A stretch of 64,000 nt of DNA from Prevotella sp. (GTDB lineage: Bacteria; Bacteroidota; Bacteroidia; Bacteroidales; Bacteroidaceae), in contig JAFZBK010000067.1 of assembly GCA_017561825.1 (NCBI GenBank), forward strand, positions 62,001-126,000, read 5' to 3'. Under the pieces are notes generated by a model that searched no databases, had not been told where the DNA came from, and was given only the letters and a program-made list of their open reading frames with translations. This document shows, piece after piece, positions 1-7,569 of the stretch (positions within the stretch are counted from its first letter, which is position 1; every line of letters begins with the position of its first letter). Position numbers and translations under genes: made by a program.

Positions 1-462
1 GAGGAAACCCACAGCACACATATCGACATTGCTGTCGGAAGCCTCCTTGAGGTAGTCACCTGCCAGCATACCCAAACCGCCTGAATAGATCTTCAGCACC
101 TGGTTGATACCGTACTCCATACAGAAGTAGGCCACTGACGGACGCTTGGCATTGGGCTTTACATCCATGTATTTTCTGAAGAGCTTATACACGTTCTTCA
201 CATTCTTCATGATCTCCTTGTCCTTAACAATCTCTTCCTTGCGGTGATAGCTCAAACGCTCGAGCAGTAGAACAGGATTGTGATTCACCTCTTCGTACAA
301 GTCCTCGTCAAGACTACGCCAGAGCTCACGTGCCTCGTAGTTCCATGCCCACCACATATTATGTGCCAGCTCGTCAAGGCACTTCAACTCTTCAGGAAGG
401 TTTGACTTCACGGCAAACTCCTTCCACAGAGGAGTGTTAGAATAATCTGCTTTAATTTTCAT
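1..462 (-). CDS. glgP: Alpha-glucan (glycogen) phosphorylase, N-terminal part, cut by window edge
   Basis: The frame begins at an ATG (462-460) and stays open to base 1, giving 154 residues. The N-terminus ([13 protein letters not shown]) is followed by [13 protein letters not shown] and then AYFCMEYGI and [12 protein letters not shown], which are typical N-terminal signatures of bacterial GT35 phosphorylases. Family knowledge: the enzyme releases glucose-1-phosphate from alpha-1,4-glucans in the cytoplasm using pyridoxal phosphate. The catalytic C-terminal half lies outside the window. It sits 57 bp downstream of the glycogen synthase gene on the same strand, so co-transcription is likely. 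Confidence 0.9.
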   Translation of the reverse strand, partial: MKIKADYSNTPLWKEFAVKSNLPEELKCLDELAHNMWWAWNYEARELWRSLDEDLYEEVNHNPVLLLERLSYHRKEEIVKDKEIMKNVKNVYKLFRKYMDVKPNAKRPSVAYFCMEYGINQVLKIYSGGLGMLAGDYLKEASDSNVDMCAVGFL

Positions 463-519
463 ATTCTCTTTATTATTACTTTTGTTTCTATACCTTATTA
501 TATTATTATATAAGTTTCT

Positions 520-2181
520 TTATTTCTGTTTCCGCTCTTCTGCCTTACGCAATGCGAAATCGTATGCCTGCTGGTAATAGACAATGAAATGACTCCACAA
601 GGCTAACTTCGACAATTTGGCGGCGTTGCTACGCGACTTCTCCACCTCTTTCTTGCTCATCGAGGAATAAAGAGCTACGGTATCCTTGATCTCATCGGCC
701 ACCTCAGAGTAGTTGTAATCCGTACGATGGATCACCTTTACGCCATCCTCCAACTCACTGTATCCACCTTTCACGCTGTTGGCCCACAGTCCGAAGCCAG
801 CGAGATCGGTAGTGATACAAGGTACCTTGAAGGCGATGGCCTCCAGCGGTGTATAACCCCATGGCTCATAGTACGACGGATAGATGCACAGGTCGTTACC
901 CAATACCAAGTCATAATACGACATGTTCAGTACACCGTCATCACCAGTCAAGTAACAGGGCAGGAAGATCAGCTTCACCTTATCCTCAGGACGGTTGTGC
1001 ATGTCGAGGAACTTCAGCATGCCCAGCACATTGTCGTGGGTCATGTTATGCAGCCAGTGGGTAATCTCAGGAACGGGCAGCGGTGTGTCATACGACTTTC
1101 CGCTGTTCAGACGCTCCACCAGATCCTGTCGGGGCTCTCCTACCCAACCCGGTACCTCAATGAAAGCCACCACCTGCTTCTTCAGATCCTTGTCACGCAA
1201 CAGTCGATTCATAGCTTCGATATATACGTCCACACCTTTGTTGCGGAACTCGTAACGACCACTTGTTGAAACGATCAAGGTGTTATCATCCAACTGCGTG
1301 CCTAACAAAGCATTTGCCACATCGAGCAAACGTTTACGTGCTGCTCTCCTTTTGTTGGTGAACGTAGCACCTTTGGGAACAAAGTTATTGTCAAAGCCAT
1401 TGGGCAGGACAAAATCTACAGGACGATCAAGCAGTTCCTTGCACTCATTGGCTGTAATATCACTAACCGTTGTGAAGCAATCCACGTAATGGGCGGTCTG
1501 CTTCTCAATGGAGTGTTTGCTCTGCATGTTCAGCTCCCATGACATCTGATCGCCGTTATAGGCAAAGAGATAATCGTACAAGGGCTTGTTGTTTCCGGCA
1601 ATGCTTCTACCAATGCTGGTAGCATGAGTGGTGAACACGGTGCCAACCTCAGGAAGATGTTTGTTGATGTACAGAACGCCCAAGCCTGTCATCCATTCAT
1701 TGCCATGATAGACCACCTTCTTGGAGGCATCAAGATACTTCTTGTAGAAACTCTCCGCCACCAAAGCAGCGGCATAGGAAAACATGGATGCTTCGTCATA
1801 ATCACCATAAGCATGGAGGGAATCCACTTGGTAATCCTCCCACAACCATGTATAGATCTGATCTTTCTGAGCAAAAAAAGGAGTAAAATCTACGAGAATA
1901 GCAATGGGGTTGCCTGGTATGTTCCAACGGCCGACCTTTACTTTCAGTCCTTGTTGAGCTGCTTCAGCTTTCCAATCCGGATACAAATCTGCATCTTCGG
2001 TGAAATAGGGACAGATCTTCTCGCCCCAGCAGTCGGGACCAATGAAGATAATCCTGTCGTTCATCATCTCCTGAAGCGTCTTGGCTCTTGTTGAAAGAAC
2101 CGTATATATGCCGCCAACCTTATTGCATACTTCCCAACTTGATTCAAATATATAGTCGGGAGTCAATTCTCCTTTTGTCAT
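520..2181 (-). CDS. Glycogen synthase, GSY/GT3-like type
   Basis: This 553-residue protein starts MTKGELTPDYIFESSWEVC and continues with NKVGGIYTVLSTRA, which is the N-terminal signature of eukaryote-like (GT3-type) glycogen synthases found in Bacteroidetes. Later motifs are HGNEWMTG, TTHATSIGRS, LPNGFD, and near the C-terminus PSYYEPWGYTPLEAIAF (sugar-nucleotide and acceptor region). It is expected to add glucose from UDP- or ADP-glucose to a growing glucan in the cytoplasm. An in-frame start 11 codons upstream (2214) is rejected because it lies upstream of the promoter -7 box at 2203-2210. It is followed by glgP, and glgB lies near 37 kb. Confidence 0.9.
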   Translation of the reverse strand: MTKGELTPDYIFESSWEVCNKVGGIYTVLSTRAKTLQEMMNDRIIFIGPDCWGEKICPYFTEDADLYPDWKAEAAQQGLKVKVGRWNIPGNPIAILVDFTPFFAQKDQIYTWLWEDYQVDSLHAYGDYDEASMFSYAAALVAESFYKKYLDASKKVVYHGNEWMTGLGVLYINKHLPEVGTVFTTHATSIGRSIAGNNKPLYDYLFAYNGDQMSWELNMQSKHSIEKQTAHYVDCFTTVSDITANECKELLDRPVDFVLPNGFDNNFVPKGATFTNKRRAARKRLLDVANALLGTQLDDNTLIVSTSGRYEFRNKGVDVYIEAMNRLLRDKDLKKQVVAFIEVPGWVGEPRQDLVERLNSGKSYDTPLPVPEITHWLHNMTHDNVLGMLKFLDMHNRPEDKVKLIFLPCYLTGDDGVLNMSYYDLVLGNDLCIYPSYYEPWGYTPLEAIAFKVPCITTDLAGFGLWANSVKGGYSELEDGVKVIHRTDYNYSEVADEIKDTVALYSSMSKKEVEKSRSNAAKLSKLALWSHFIVYYQQAYDFALRKAEERKQK

Positions 2182-2202
2182 TCTATACAAATATAATGCC
2201 TG

Positions 2203-2233
2203 CAAAGTTAACATAAAAATCCTTTATTACCAA
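2203..2233 (-). promoter_or_regulatory. Promoter of glycogen synthase gene
   Basis: On the minus strand a TAACTTTG -7 box (2203-2210) is preceded at the expected distance by a TTG -33 element (2231-2233). This is the Bacteroidetes sigma-ABfr form. It gives a 5' leader of about 15-20 nt and fixes the start codon at 2181. Confidence 0.7.
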
Positions 2234-2262
2234 CTTTCATCTTTATTTTTTCCCGTAAATCC

Positions 2263-2293
2263 TTGATTTCTTGATTAATGTTAGTTATCTTTG
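2263..2293 (+). promoter_or_regulatory. Promoter of small secreted protein gene
   Basis: TTGA at 2263-2266, 19 bp, then TATCTTTG at 2286-2293: a near-ideal Bacteroidetes promoter, divergent from the glycogen synthase promoter about 30 bp away. It supports the start at 2320. Confidence 0.75.
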
Positions 2294-2319
2294 CAACCGG
2301 ATTTTTAATTCTTGACAAG

Positions 2320-2748
2320 ATGAATAAGAAAAGCGTGTTCGTAGTGGTTTTGTTGCTGATGGTTACACTCGGCTGTTATGCACAAAACAGACCAGATTCC
2401 ACCTTTATCGGTAAGATCTATAATGATGAACTCAAGATCAATATTGTGATGAATCTTGTGGATAAGAACGTGACCGTTCCGCAACAGGACATCTTTGGAA
2501 ATGTTGACGGATACATGGCCTGTACAGGAACTGAACATGTGTGGACCATCGTCACATCTGAGGTCAAGGGCCATACAGCACACATCGAGATGATCAACAA
2601 CTACGGCAGTGAGGATGTTTCCGCTACGCTGACACTGGAGAAAGACGGTACTTATACCTACAAGCACGTCTCTGGAAGTACCTTGAAATTCCCTCTGGGT
2701 CAGAAGTGGCATAAGATTCCCTCGAAGTTGGTGTTCAAAAAGAAATAG
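2320..2748 (+). CDS. Small secreted protein of unknown function
   Basis: The product has 142 residues starting MNKKSVFVVVLLLMVTLG, a clear signal peptide ending near CYAQ. The mature part is a beta-rich domain of about 115 residues (FIGKIYNDELKINIVMN, then alternating strands such as SATLTLEKDGTYTYKH), resembling small lipocalin-like or calycin folds, though I cannot name a family. The start is set by the promoter at 2263-2293; an upstream in-frame ATG at 2278 overlaps the promoter. It lies 21 bp upstream of the outer-membrane barrel gene and is probably co-transcribed with it. Confidence 0.7.
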   Translation: MNKKSVFVVVLLLMVTLGCYAQNRPDSTFIGKIYNDELKINIVMNLVDKNVTVPQQDIFGNVDGYMACTGTEHVWTIVTSEVKGHTAHIEMINNYGSEDVSATLTLEKDGTYTYKHVSGSTLKFPLGQKWHKIPSKLVFKKK

Positions 2749-2769
2749 TACGTTTCCTCAGGATTAGTC

Positions 2770-4050
2770 GTGAAAAAGTTCTTAGGGATATTCTTATCGT
2801 TGCTTCCATTGCTGACTGAGGCAGAAGAGCTGGACACACTTCACCACTGGAAATTCCAGGTGAGTGCCATGCCCGGACGTGTTATTGTCATTGACGAATG
2901 GCAGTCGGAATGGATGAGAGACAGGAACAATATGGCTTTCGATGCGAAGATCAGCTATCGAAAGCTACCCCAAGACAGCGACGCATTCGCCAAGGACTAC
3001 GGATATCCCTCACTATCAGTTGGTTTACGGTGGCAGATGAATCACGGTATTACCATGCATAAGGATCCCAGTAGCTCGTGGCCCTATATAGAAGAGGTAA
3101 ACTACGACTCCAAGATGGGAAACATCATCACCTTATACGGACAGTTCAACCGTCCTATCTGGCAGAACAACCGTTGGCAGGTAGGCTACGACCTGAATAT
3201 CGGCGTGGGCTACAGTCATCGGAAATACAATGTGGAGAACAATATCGACAATGAGGTAATCGGTGCCCGCTGGAACATCTTCTTCGGGGCTGGAGCCAAT
3301 GCCAGCTATCGTATAGGAAAGAACTGGGGACTGACGGGTGGTGTTCAGTTCTATCATCACAGCAACGGAGCCATGAACCGTCCTAACAAAGGGGCTAATA
3401 TCCTTTCCCCCTATATCGGTGCCTTCATGTTATGGGATGATGATGCAAAAGCTGATAAGCGGCAGACGGTGAAGTCATTAAATAATAAGGAGAAGTCATC
3501 GAAGGATTATGGCTCACCGTTATATTTGCAGTTCGACTTCTCCGTAGGCTCGAAAACACTGTTGGAAGAATGGATACACACACAGTTTGAGACTACACCG
3601 GATGAGGATGACTACCGTAAAGCCGACTTCAAAAACTATATCACCTATTCGTTCCAGACAGGACTGATGTATCGCTATGCCCGCAGATGGGCTTCGGGTA
3701 TCGGGGCTGACATCTGTTATGGCAATTACCATAAGCAGGCGGAACTATATAATAGCTACAGGGGATACCACGACAAGCTCAGTCCTTGGTCGGTAGGCTT
3801 AGGCATCCGTCATGAGGTATTCTACCACCGACTCTCATTGGCCATGGGTGCAGGCTATTATGTATATCGGAATATGGGTGAGATGGCTAAGGAACTGGAG
3901 AAGCCCTATTATGAAAGAATAGGACTTTTCTACAACATTCCTAAAACGAAGATCAAGATTGGCGGACAGGTGAAGGCGCATCTCGCCAAGGCCGACCTCA
4001 CCGAGTTCACCATCAGCGTTCCGCTATCGTTTCATTCCTCTCCTTTCTGA
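2770..4050 (+). CDS. PagL-like acyloxyacyl hydrolase / outer-membrane beta-barrel protein
   Basis: A 426-residue protein with a GTG start and a signal peptide (MKKFLGIFLSLLPLLTEAEE). Residues 196-198 (HHS) sit in FYHHSNGAMNRPNKGAN, which matches the His/Ser and PN.G active-site pattern of PagL-type lipid A 3-O-deacylases. Aromatic-ended alternating strands run through the whole protein. The second half (from about residue 250) looks like another barrel-type set of strands, so the protein is longer than a simple PagL of about 170 residues. Expected location is the outer membrane, acting on lipid A or a similar lipid. Its 3' end overlaps the convergent purF-like gene by 19 bp. Confidence 0.65.
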   Translation: MKKFLGIFLSLLPLLTEAEELDTLHHWKFQVSAMPGRVIVIDEWQSEWMRDRNNMAFDAKISYRKLPQDSDAFAKDYGYPSLSVGLRWQMNHGITMHKDPSSSWPYIEEVNYDSKMGNIITLYGQFNRPIWQNNRWQVGYDLNIGVGYSHRKYNVENNIDNEVIGARWNIFFGAGANASYRIGKNWGLTGGVQFYHHSNGAMNRPNKGANILSPYIGAFMLWDDDAKADKRQTVKSLNNKEKSSKDYGSPLYLQFDFSVGSKTLLEEWIHTQFETTPDEDDYRKADFKNYITYSFQTGLMYRYARRWASGIGADICYGNYHKQAELYNSYRGYHDKLSPWSVGLGIRHEVFYHRLSLAMGAGYYVYRNMGEMAKELEKPYYERIGLFYNIPKTKIKIGGQVKAHLAKADLTEFTISVPLSFHSSPF

Positions 4051-5462
4051 TCCTGGAAGAAATAGCTGGAACCGTCGAAGCAATGGGTGCAGACCTTACA
4101 CTTGGGTAAACCTATTGCATCAATCAGATTCTCTATCTTGTTGAATTTCACGCTCGTAAGACCTAACCTACGACCGATCTCCTCGACCATTCTCTGGTAC
4201 TCAGGACTATCTGTCTGTGCGTATTTCTCGAGGTTCTTGTTCGCATCGCCTTCGAAGTCCTGTATGATACGACGGGTGATTAACTCCAAGTCGCTCTTGG
4301 ATGCTGTGAACCCGATGAACGGACAGCCATAAACCAATGGAGGACAAGAGATGCGGGCATGTACCTCTTTGGCACCATACTCGAAAAACATCTTGACATT
4401 ATCACGCAACTGCGTACCGCGGACGATGGAGTCGTCACAGAAGACCACGCGCTGGTTCTGCATCAGTTCCCTATTGGGAATCAGCTTCATCTTTGCCACG
4501 AGGTTTCTACGACTCTGGTTTCCGGGAGTAAAGCTTCGGGGCCAGGTAGGTGTATATTTCAAGACCGCTCTCTTATACGGAATCTTATGACCTACAGCGT
4601 ATCCTAACGCGGTTCCTACACCACTGTCGGGAATACCGCAAACACAATCGGCCTCCGTGGTATCTTCTTCACCCATCACCTTTCCTACCTTCTCGCGGAA
4701 ATCCTCTGTGTTGATTCCCTCGTAATCACTGGCAGGGAAGCCGTAATACACCCAAAGGAACGAACAGATCTGTTCGCGCTTGAACGGTTGCTGAAGTACC
4801 TCTACCCCATCAGCCCGCAACCTGATGATCTCACCAGGACCAAGGTCGCGAACAGGTGTATAGTCAAGGTTAGGCAGACTGGTGGTCTCTGTCGTTACGG
4901 CATAGCCATCCTCTTTCTTTCCTATGACAATCGGTGTTCTTCCCAGTGCATCACGGGCAGCAATGATACCGTCGTCGGTGAGAATCAACATGGAACAGGA
5001 GCCTTTTACCTTCTGATAAACCAAGTTGATACCATCTACGAACGTATCACCCATATTGATGAGAAGGGCGATGAGCTCAGTCTGGTTGATTGTGTTGGCA
5101 CTCATCTCACTGAGATGCATGCGTTTTTCCATCAGTTCCTGGGCTATCTCACGGAGGTTATTCACCTTCGCAACGGTAACCACAGCATATCTACCGAGAT
5201 GTGAATTGATCAAAATGGGTTGGGGATCCGTATCACTGATAACGCCAATACCGCTACTGCCGGTAAAGTCATCCAGTTCCTTCTCAAAACGTGAACGGAA
5301 GTAATCTCTCTCCAGACTGTGAATAGAGCGAGAGAAGCCTTTCGTCTGATCGAACGTTACAAGACCAGCACGTTTTGTTCCTAAATGCGAATTATAATCG
5401 GTTCCGTAAAACAAGTCGTTTACGCAATCCTTAACCGATATTGTCCCGAAAAAACCACCCAT
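4032..5462 (-). CDS. PurF-like amidophosphoribosyltransferase lacking the N-terminal catalytic Cys
   Basis: The 476-residue protein has both PurF domains: an N-terminal Ntn-type glutaminase-like domain and a C-terminal phosphoribosyltransferase domain with PDSG, a PRPP loop (VVFCDDSIVRGTQ) and PPLVYGCPF. It begins MGGFFG where canonical PurF has MCGI/MCGIFG, so the nucleophilic Cys that becomes residue 1 is absent. The glutaminase RGQ.SAG motif is also altered to LGTKRAGL. A Cys-rich tail (CKVCTHC) may relate to the Fe-S cysteines of Bacillus-type PurF. It could be an ammonia-dependent PurF or a paralog with another role. Its own promoter is at 5489-5519. Confidence 0.8.
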   Translation of the reverse strand: MGGFFGTISVKDCVNDLFYGTDYNSHLGTKRAGLVTFDQTKGFSRSIHSLERDYFRSRFEKELDDFTGSSGIGVISDTDPQPILINSHLGRYAVVTVAKVNNLREIAQELMEKRMHLSEMSANTINQTELIALLINMGDTFVDGINLVYQKVKGSCSMLILTDDGIIAARDALGRTPIVIGKKEDGYAVTTETTSLPNLDYTPVRDLGPGEIIRLRADGVEVLQQPFKREQICSFLWVYYGFPASDYEGINTEDFREKVGKVMGEEDTTEADCVCGIPDSGVGTALGYAVGHKIPYKRAVLKYTPTWPRSFTPGNQSRRNLVAKMKLIPNRELMQNQRVVFCDDSIVRGTQLRDNVKMFFEYGAKEVHARISCPPLVYGCPFIGFTASKSDLELITRRIIQDFEGDANKNLEKYAQTDSPEYQRMVEEIGRRLGLTSVKFNKIENLIDAIGLPKCKVCTHCFDGSSYFFQDQKGEE

Positions 5463-5488
5463 ATGTGTATATTAATCTTTTGAGGTTG

Positions 5489-5519
5489 CAAAGTTACGAA
5501 AAGTCGAGCGAAATGCAAA
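5489..5519 (-). promoter_or_regulatory. Promoter of the purF-like gene
   Basis: Minus strand TTTG (5516-5519), exactly 19 bp, then TAACTTTG (5489-5496), giving a leader of about 20 nt. The surrounding sequence (GCAAAGTTACGAAAAG then GAGCGAAATGCAAAA) is the same promoter cassette found in triplicate upstream of pheT. Confidence 0.8.
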
Positions 5520-5526
5520 AGGAAAA

Positions 5527-6501
5527 CTAGTTTTTCTTTTTCTCTTTTTTCCGTTGCGACCACAGTTCCCAGCTATTTACGATATTCTGCCAGAGAATAT
5601 AGCAGCCTGGTCCTACTGAGGCAACAGGATTCAAGTAAGTATAGGCTATCCAGATGGCGAAGGCCGTATTCTTCTGACCTAACGCCTGTCCGGCATTGAT
5701 GGTTGAGTTGAAGAAATGACCAACATATTTTCCTACCATGAACTGTACGATACAGAGAATAAGAGAGACAACTGCGATCATCAGCAGTAAGGTGGCAGGT
5801 GAATGACTGTTCACGATATTCTTCACTGTCGTACCTGTTACGATGGCCAAAGAGATTCCCCAGAGGTAGAAGCCTAAGTCGGGAATGCTGATAATGCGCT
5901 GATGGAGCCTATGCATGTGGTGTTTGACAAACCATCCCATGATCAGTGGCACAACAAGGATGAGCACCACGCGTTGGAGAATGATCCAGAACGCTGTGAG
6001 GAAAGTGATGTGCGCACTCTTCTCCACCAATGGAAAGACGATGGGGATCATCAGTGCCGTCACGAAGTTCGACAGGAAGGTGTAGGTGGTCATGGAGTTC
6101 AGGTTTCCTCCGAGTTTGGTCGTGACCACGGCCGCTGCCGCAGCGGTAGGACCGATCACACAGCACAGGATTCCCTCCCACATGATCTTCGTATGAACAT
6201 CACTCGGATCCGTTACGAACAAGATGATGTAAACGATGATGAGGACGAAGAGAATCTGAAACAACGAGATCCAGAAATGCCACGGCTCCAGTCGCATCTG
6301 ATGGAAATCCACCTTACAGAAGGTGACGAACAAGATGAGGAACATGAAGAGCGGCAGGATCTCGTCGAAGATAGGCTCAAAGAACTGGCTCGCCCCCTCC
6401 AGTTCCGGTGTGAAAGCGAAGAAGAAATACAGGAGCGTTCCCAGTCCCATAGAGACTGGTAGCGTCCAGTTTTTCAGAAATCTAACAATCGTTTTTACCA
6501 T
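5527..6501 (-). CDS. Bile acid:sodium symporter (BASS/SBF) family transporter
   Basis: A very hydrophobic protein of about 324 residues with roughly 9-10 predicted membrane segments. It includes the family-like stretch CCVIGPTAAAAAVVTTKLGGN, and later INAGQALGQKNTAFAIWIAYTYLNPVASVGPG with polar residues inside the helices. Family knowledge: BASS proteins move organic anions with sodium; the substrate here is unknown. I chose MVKTIVRFLKNW (6501) as start. An ATG at 6534 is also possible. The still longer frame from 6621 runs into the upstream TSCPD gene and is unlikely. It is the last gene of the pheT-yebC-TSCPD run. Confidence 0.8.
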   Translation of the reverse strand: MVKTIVRFLKNWTLPVSMGLGTLLYFFFAFTPELEGASQFFEPIFDEILPLFMFLILFVTFCKVDFHQMRLEPWHFWISLFQILFVLIIVYIILFVTDPSDVHTKIMWEGILCCVIGPTAAAAAVVTTKLGGNLNSMTTYTFLSNFVTALMIPIVFPLVEKSAHITFLTAFWIILQRVVLILVVPLIMGWFVKHHMHRLHQRIISIPDLGFYLWGISLAIVTGTTVKNIVNSHSPATLLLMIAVVSLILCIVQFMVGKYVGHFFNSTINAGQALGQKNTAFAIWIAYTYLNPVASVGPGCYILWQNIVNSWELWSQRKKEKKKN

Positions 6502-6544
6502 ACCAAAGAAAAAGGACACGAAGCCAAGCCCCATGTCCTTGTAC

Positions 6545-6793
6545 TTATTCAGCCTGTTCCAAGGCTCTCGCCAATTGGTCAGGACAACTTGTATTCTTGT
6601 ATCCGCAGCGGATACCACCAAGTCGTTCCTTGATCTCTTCCACCTTCATGCCGTTCACCAATCGACCGATACCCTGCAGGTTTCCGTTACAGCCGCCGAG
6701 GAACTGCACGTTCCATACACGACCGTCATCGTCGATATCGAGATCGATCTGTTGAGAGCATGTTCCAGAGGTCTTATAGACGATATGCTTCAT
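6545..6793 (-). CDS. TSCPD-domain protein (TIGR03905 type)
   Basis: An 82-residue protein containing GTCSQQIDLDID, LGGCNGNLQGI and a C-terminal NTSCPDQLARAL. These are the conserved cysteines and the motif that gives the TSCPD domain its name; the same domain occurs at the C-terminus of some B12-dependent ribonucleotide reductases. The four cysteines suggest metal or redox chemistry, but stand-alone members have no firm function. Its ATG overlaps the stop codon of yebC (TAATG), indicating translational coupling. Confidence 0.8.
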   Translation of the reverse strand: MKHIVYKTSGTCSQQIDLDIDDDGRVWNVQFLGGCNGNLQGIGRLVNGMKVEEIKERLGGIRCGYKNTSCPDQLARALEQAE

Positions 6794-7524
6794 TATACCT
6801 CCTCCGGCTTCATGTTCGTGTAAACCGTCTGCACATCGTCGAAGTCCTCCAGACGCTCCACCATCTTATCGATGGTCTCACGCTGCTCGGCAGTCACATC
6901 CTTCAGGTCGTTCGGGATGCGGGTAAACTCTGCACCGGTCACCTCAAAGCCATTCTCCTCCAGATGCTTCTGGATAGCACTGAAGCTCTGCGGATCACCG
7001 TAGATGGTGATGCTGTTCTCCTCCTCATCCTCGTCGAACTCATCCTCCACGCCATAGTCAATCAGGTCGAGAATCAGTTCATCCATATCCAGGTCATCCT
7101 TCTTCTTGAAGGTGAACACAGCCTTGTGGTCGAAGAGGAATGCCAAACTACCCTGTGTACCTAAGTTACCATTGAACTTGTTGAATACTGAACGCACGTC
7201 ACCCACTGTACGAGTGGTGTTATCTGTCAGTGTCTCCACGAAGATAGCGATTCCGTGAGGACCATATCCCTCATAGGTCACTTCCTTGTAGTCGCTCTGA
7301 TCCTTACCCATCGCATTCTTGATGGCACGCTCGATATTGTCCTTCGGCATATTCTCGCGCTTGGCATTCGCGATGATGGCACGAAGAGTCGGGTTCATGT
7401 CAGGATCAGGACCGCCTGCCTTTACGGCGATAGCAATCTGCTTTCCAATCTTTGTGAAAGTCTTGGCCATGTGGCCCCATCTCTTAAGTTTCGCTGCTTT
7501 GCGATATTCAAATGCTCTTCCCAT
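6793..7524 (-). CDS. YebC/PmpR family protein
   Basis: The product has 243 residues and begins MGRAFEYRKAAKLKRWGHMAK, followed by FTKIGKQIAIAVKAGGPDPD and MPKDNIERAIKNA, all diagnostic of YebC. The family was named as DNA-binding regulators, and some members have been shown to relieve ribosome stalling at proline-rich stretches. An acidic segment (EEDEFDEDEEEN-like) lies near residue 180. It sits 45 bp downstream of pheT. The gap carries tandem copies of an AATTGAAAATTGA-like unit. Confidence 0.9.
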   Translation of the reverse strand: MGRAFEYRKAAKLKRWGHMAKTFTKIGKQIAIAVKAGGPDPDMNPTLRAIIANAKRENMPKDNIERAIKNAMGKDQSDYKEVTYEGYGPHGIAIFVETLTDNTTRTVGDVRSVFNKFNGNLGTQGSLAFLFDHKAVFTFKKKDDLDMDELILDLIDYGVEDEFDEDEEENSITIYGDPQSFSAIQKHLEENGFEVTGAEFTRIPNDLKDVTAEQRETIDKMVERLEDFDDVQTVYTNMKPEEV

Positions 7525-7569
7525 ATTCTAATTAATTGAAAATTGACAATTGAAAATTGAAAATTAAAA

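Noticed and set aside
2182-2214. Longer N-termini for glycogen synthase, and similarly for kdsB (40861), relA (57339), the glucosaminidase (11264) and the TetR gene (60373)
   Set aside because: Each extension covers the promoter -7 box or lies upstream of it, so it would not be in the transcript; the downstream ATG fits the family start.
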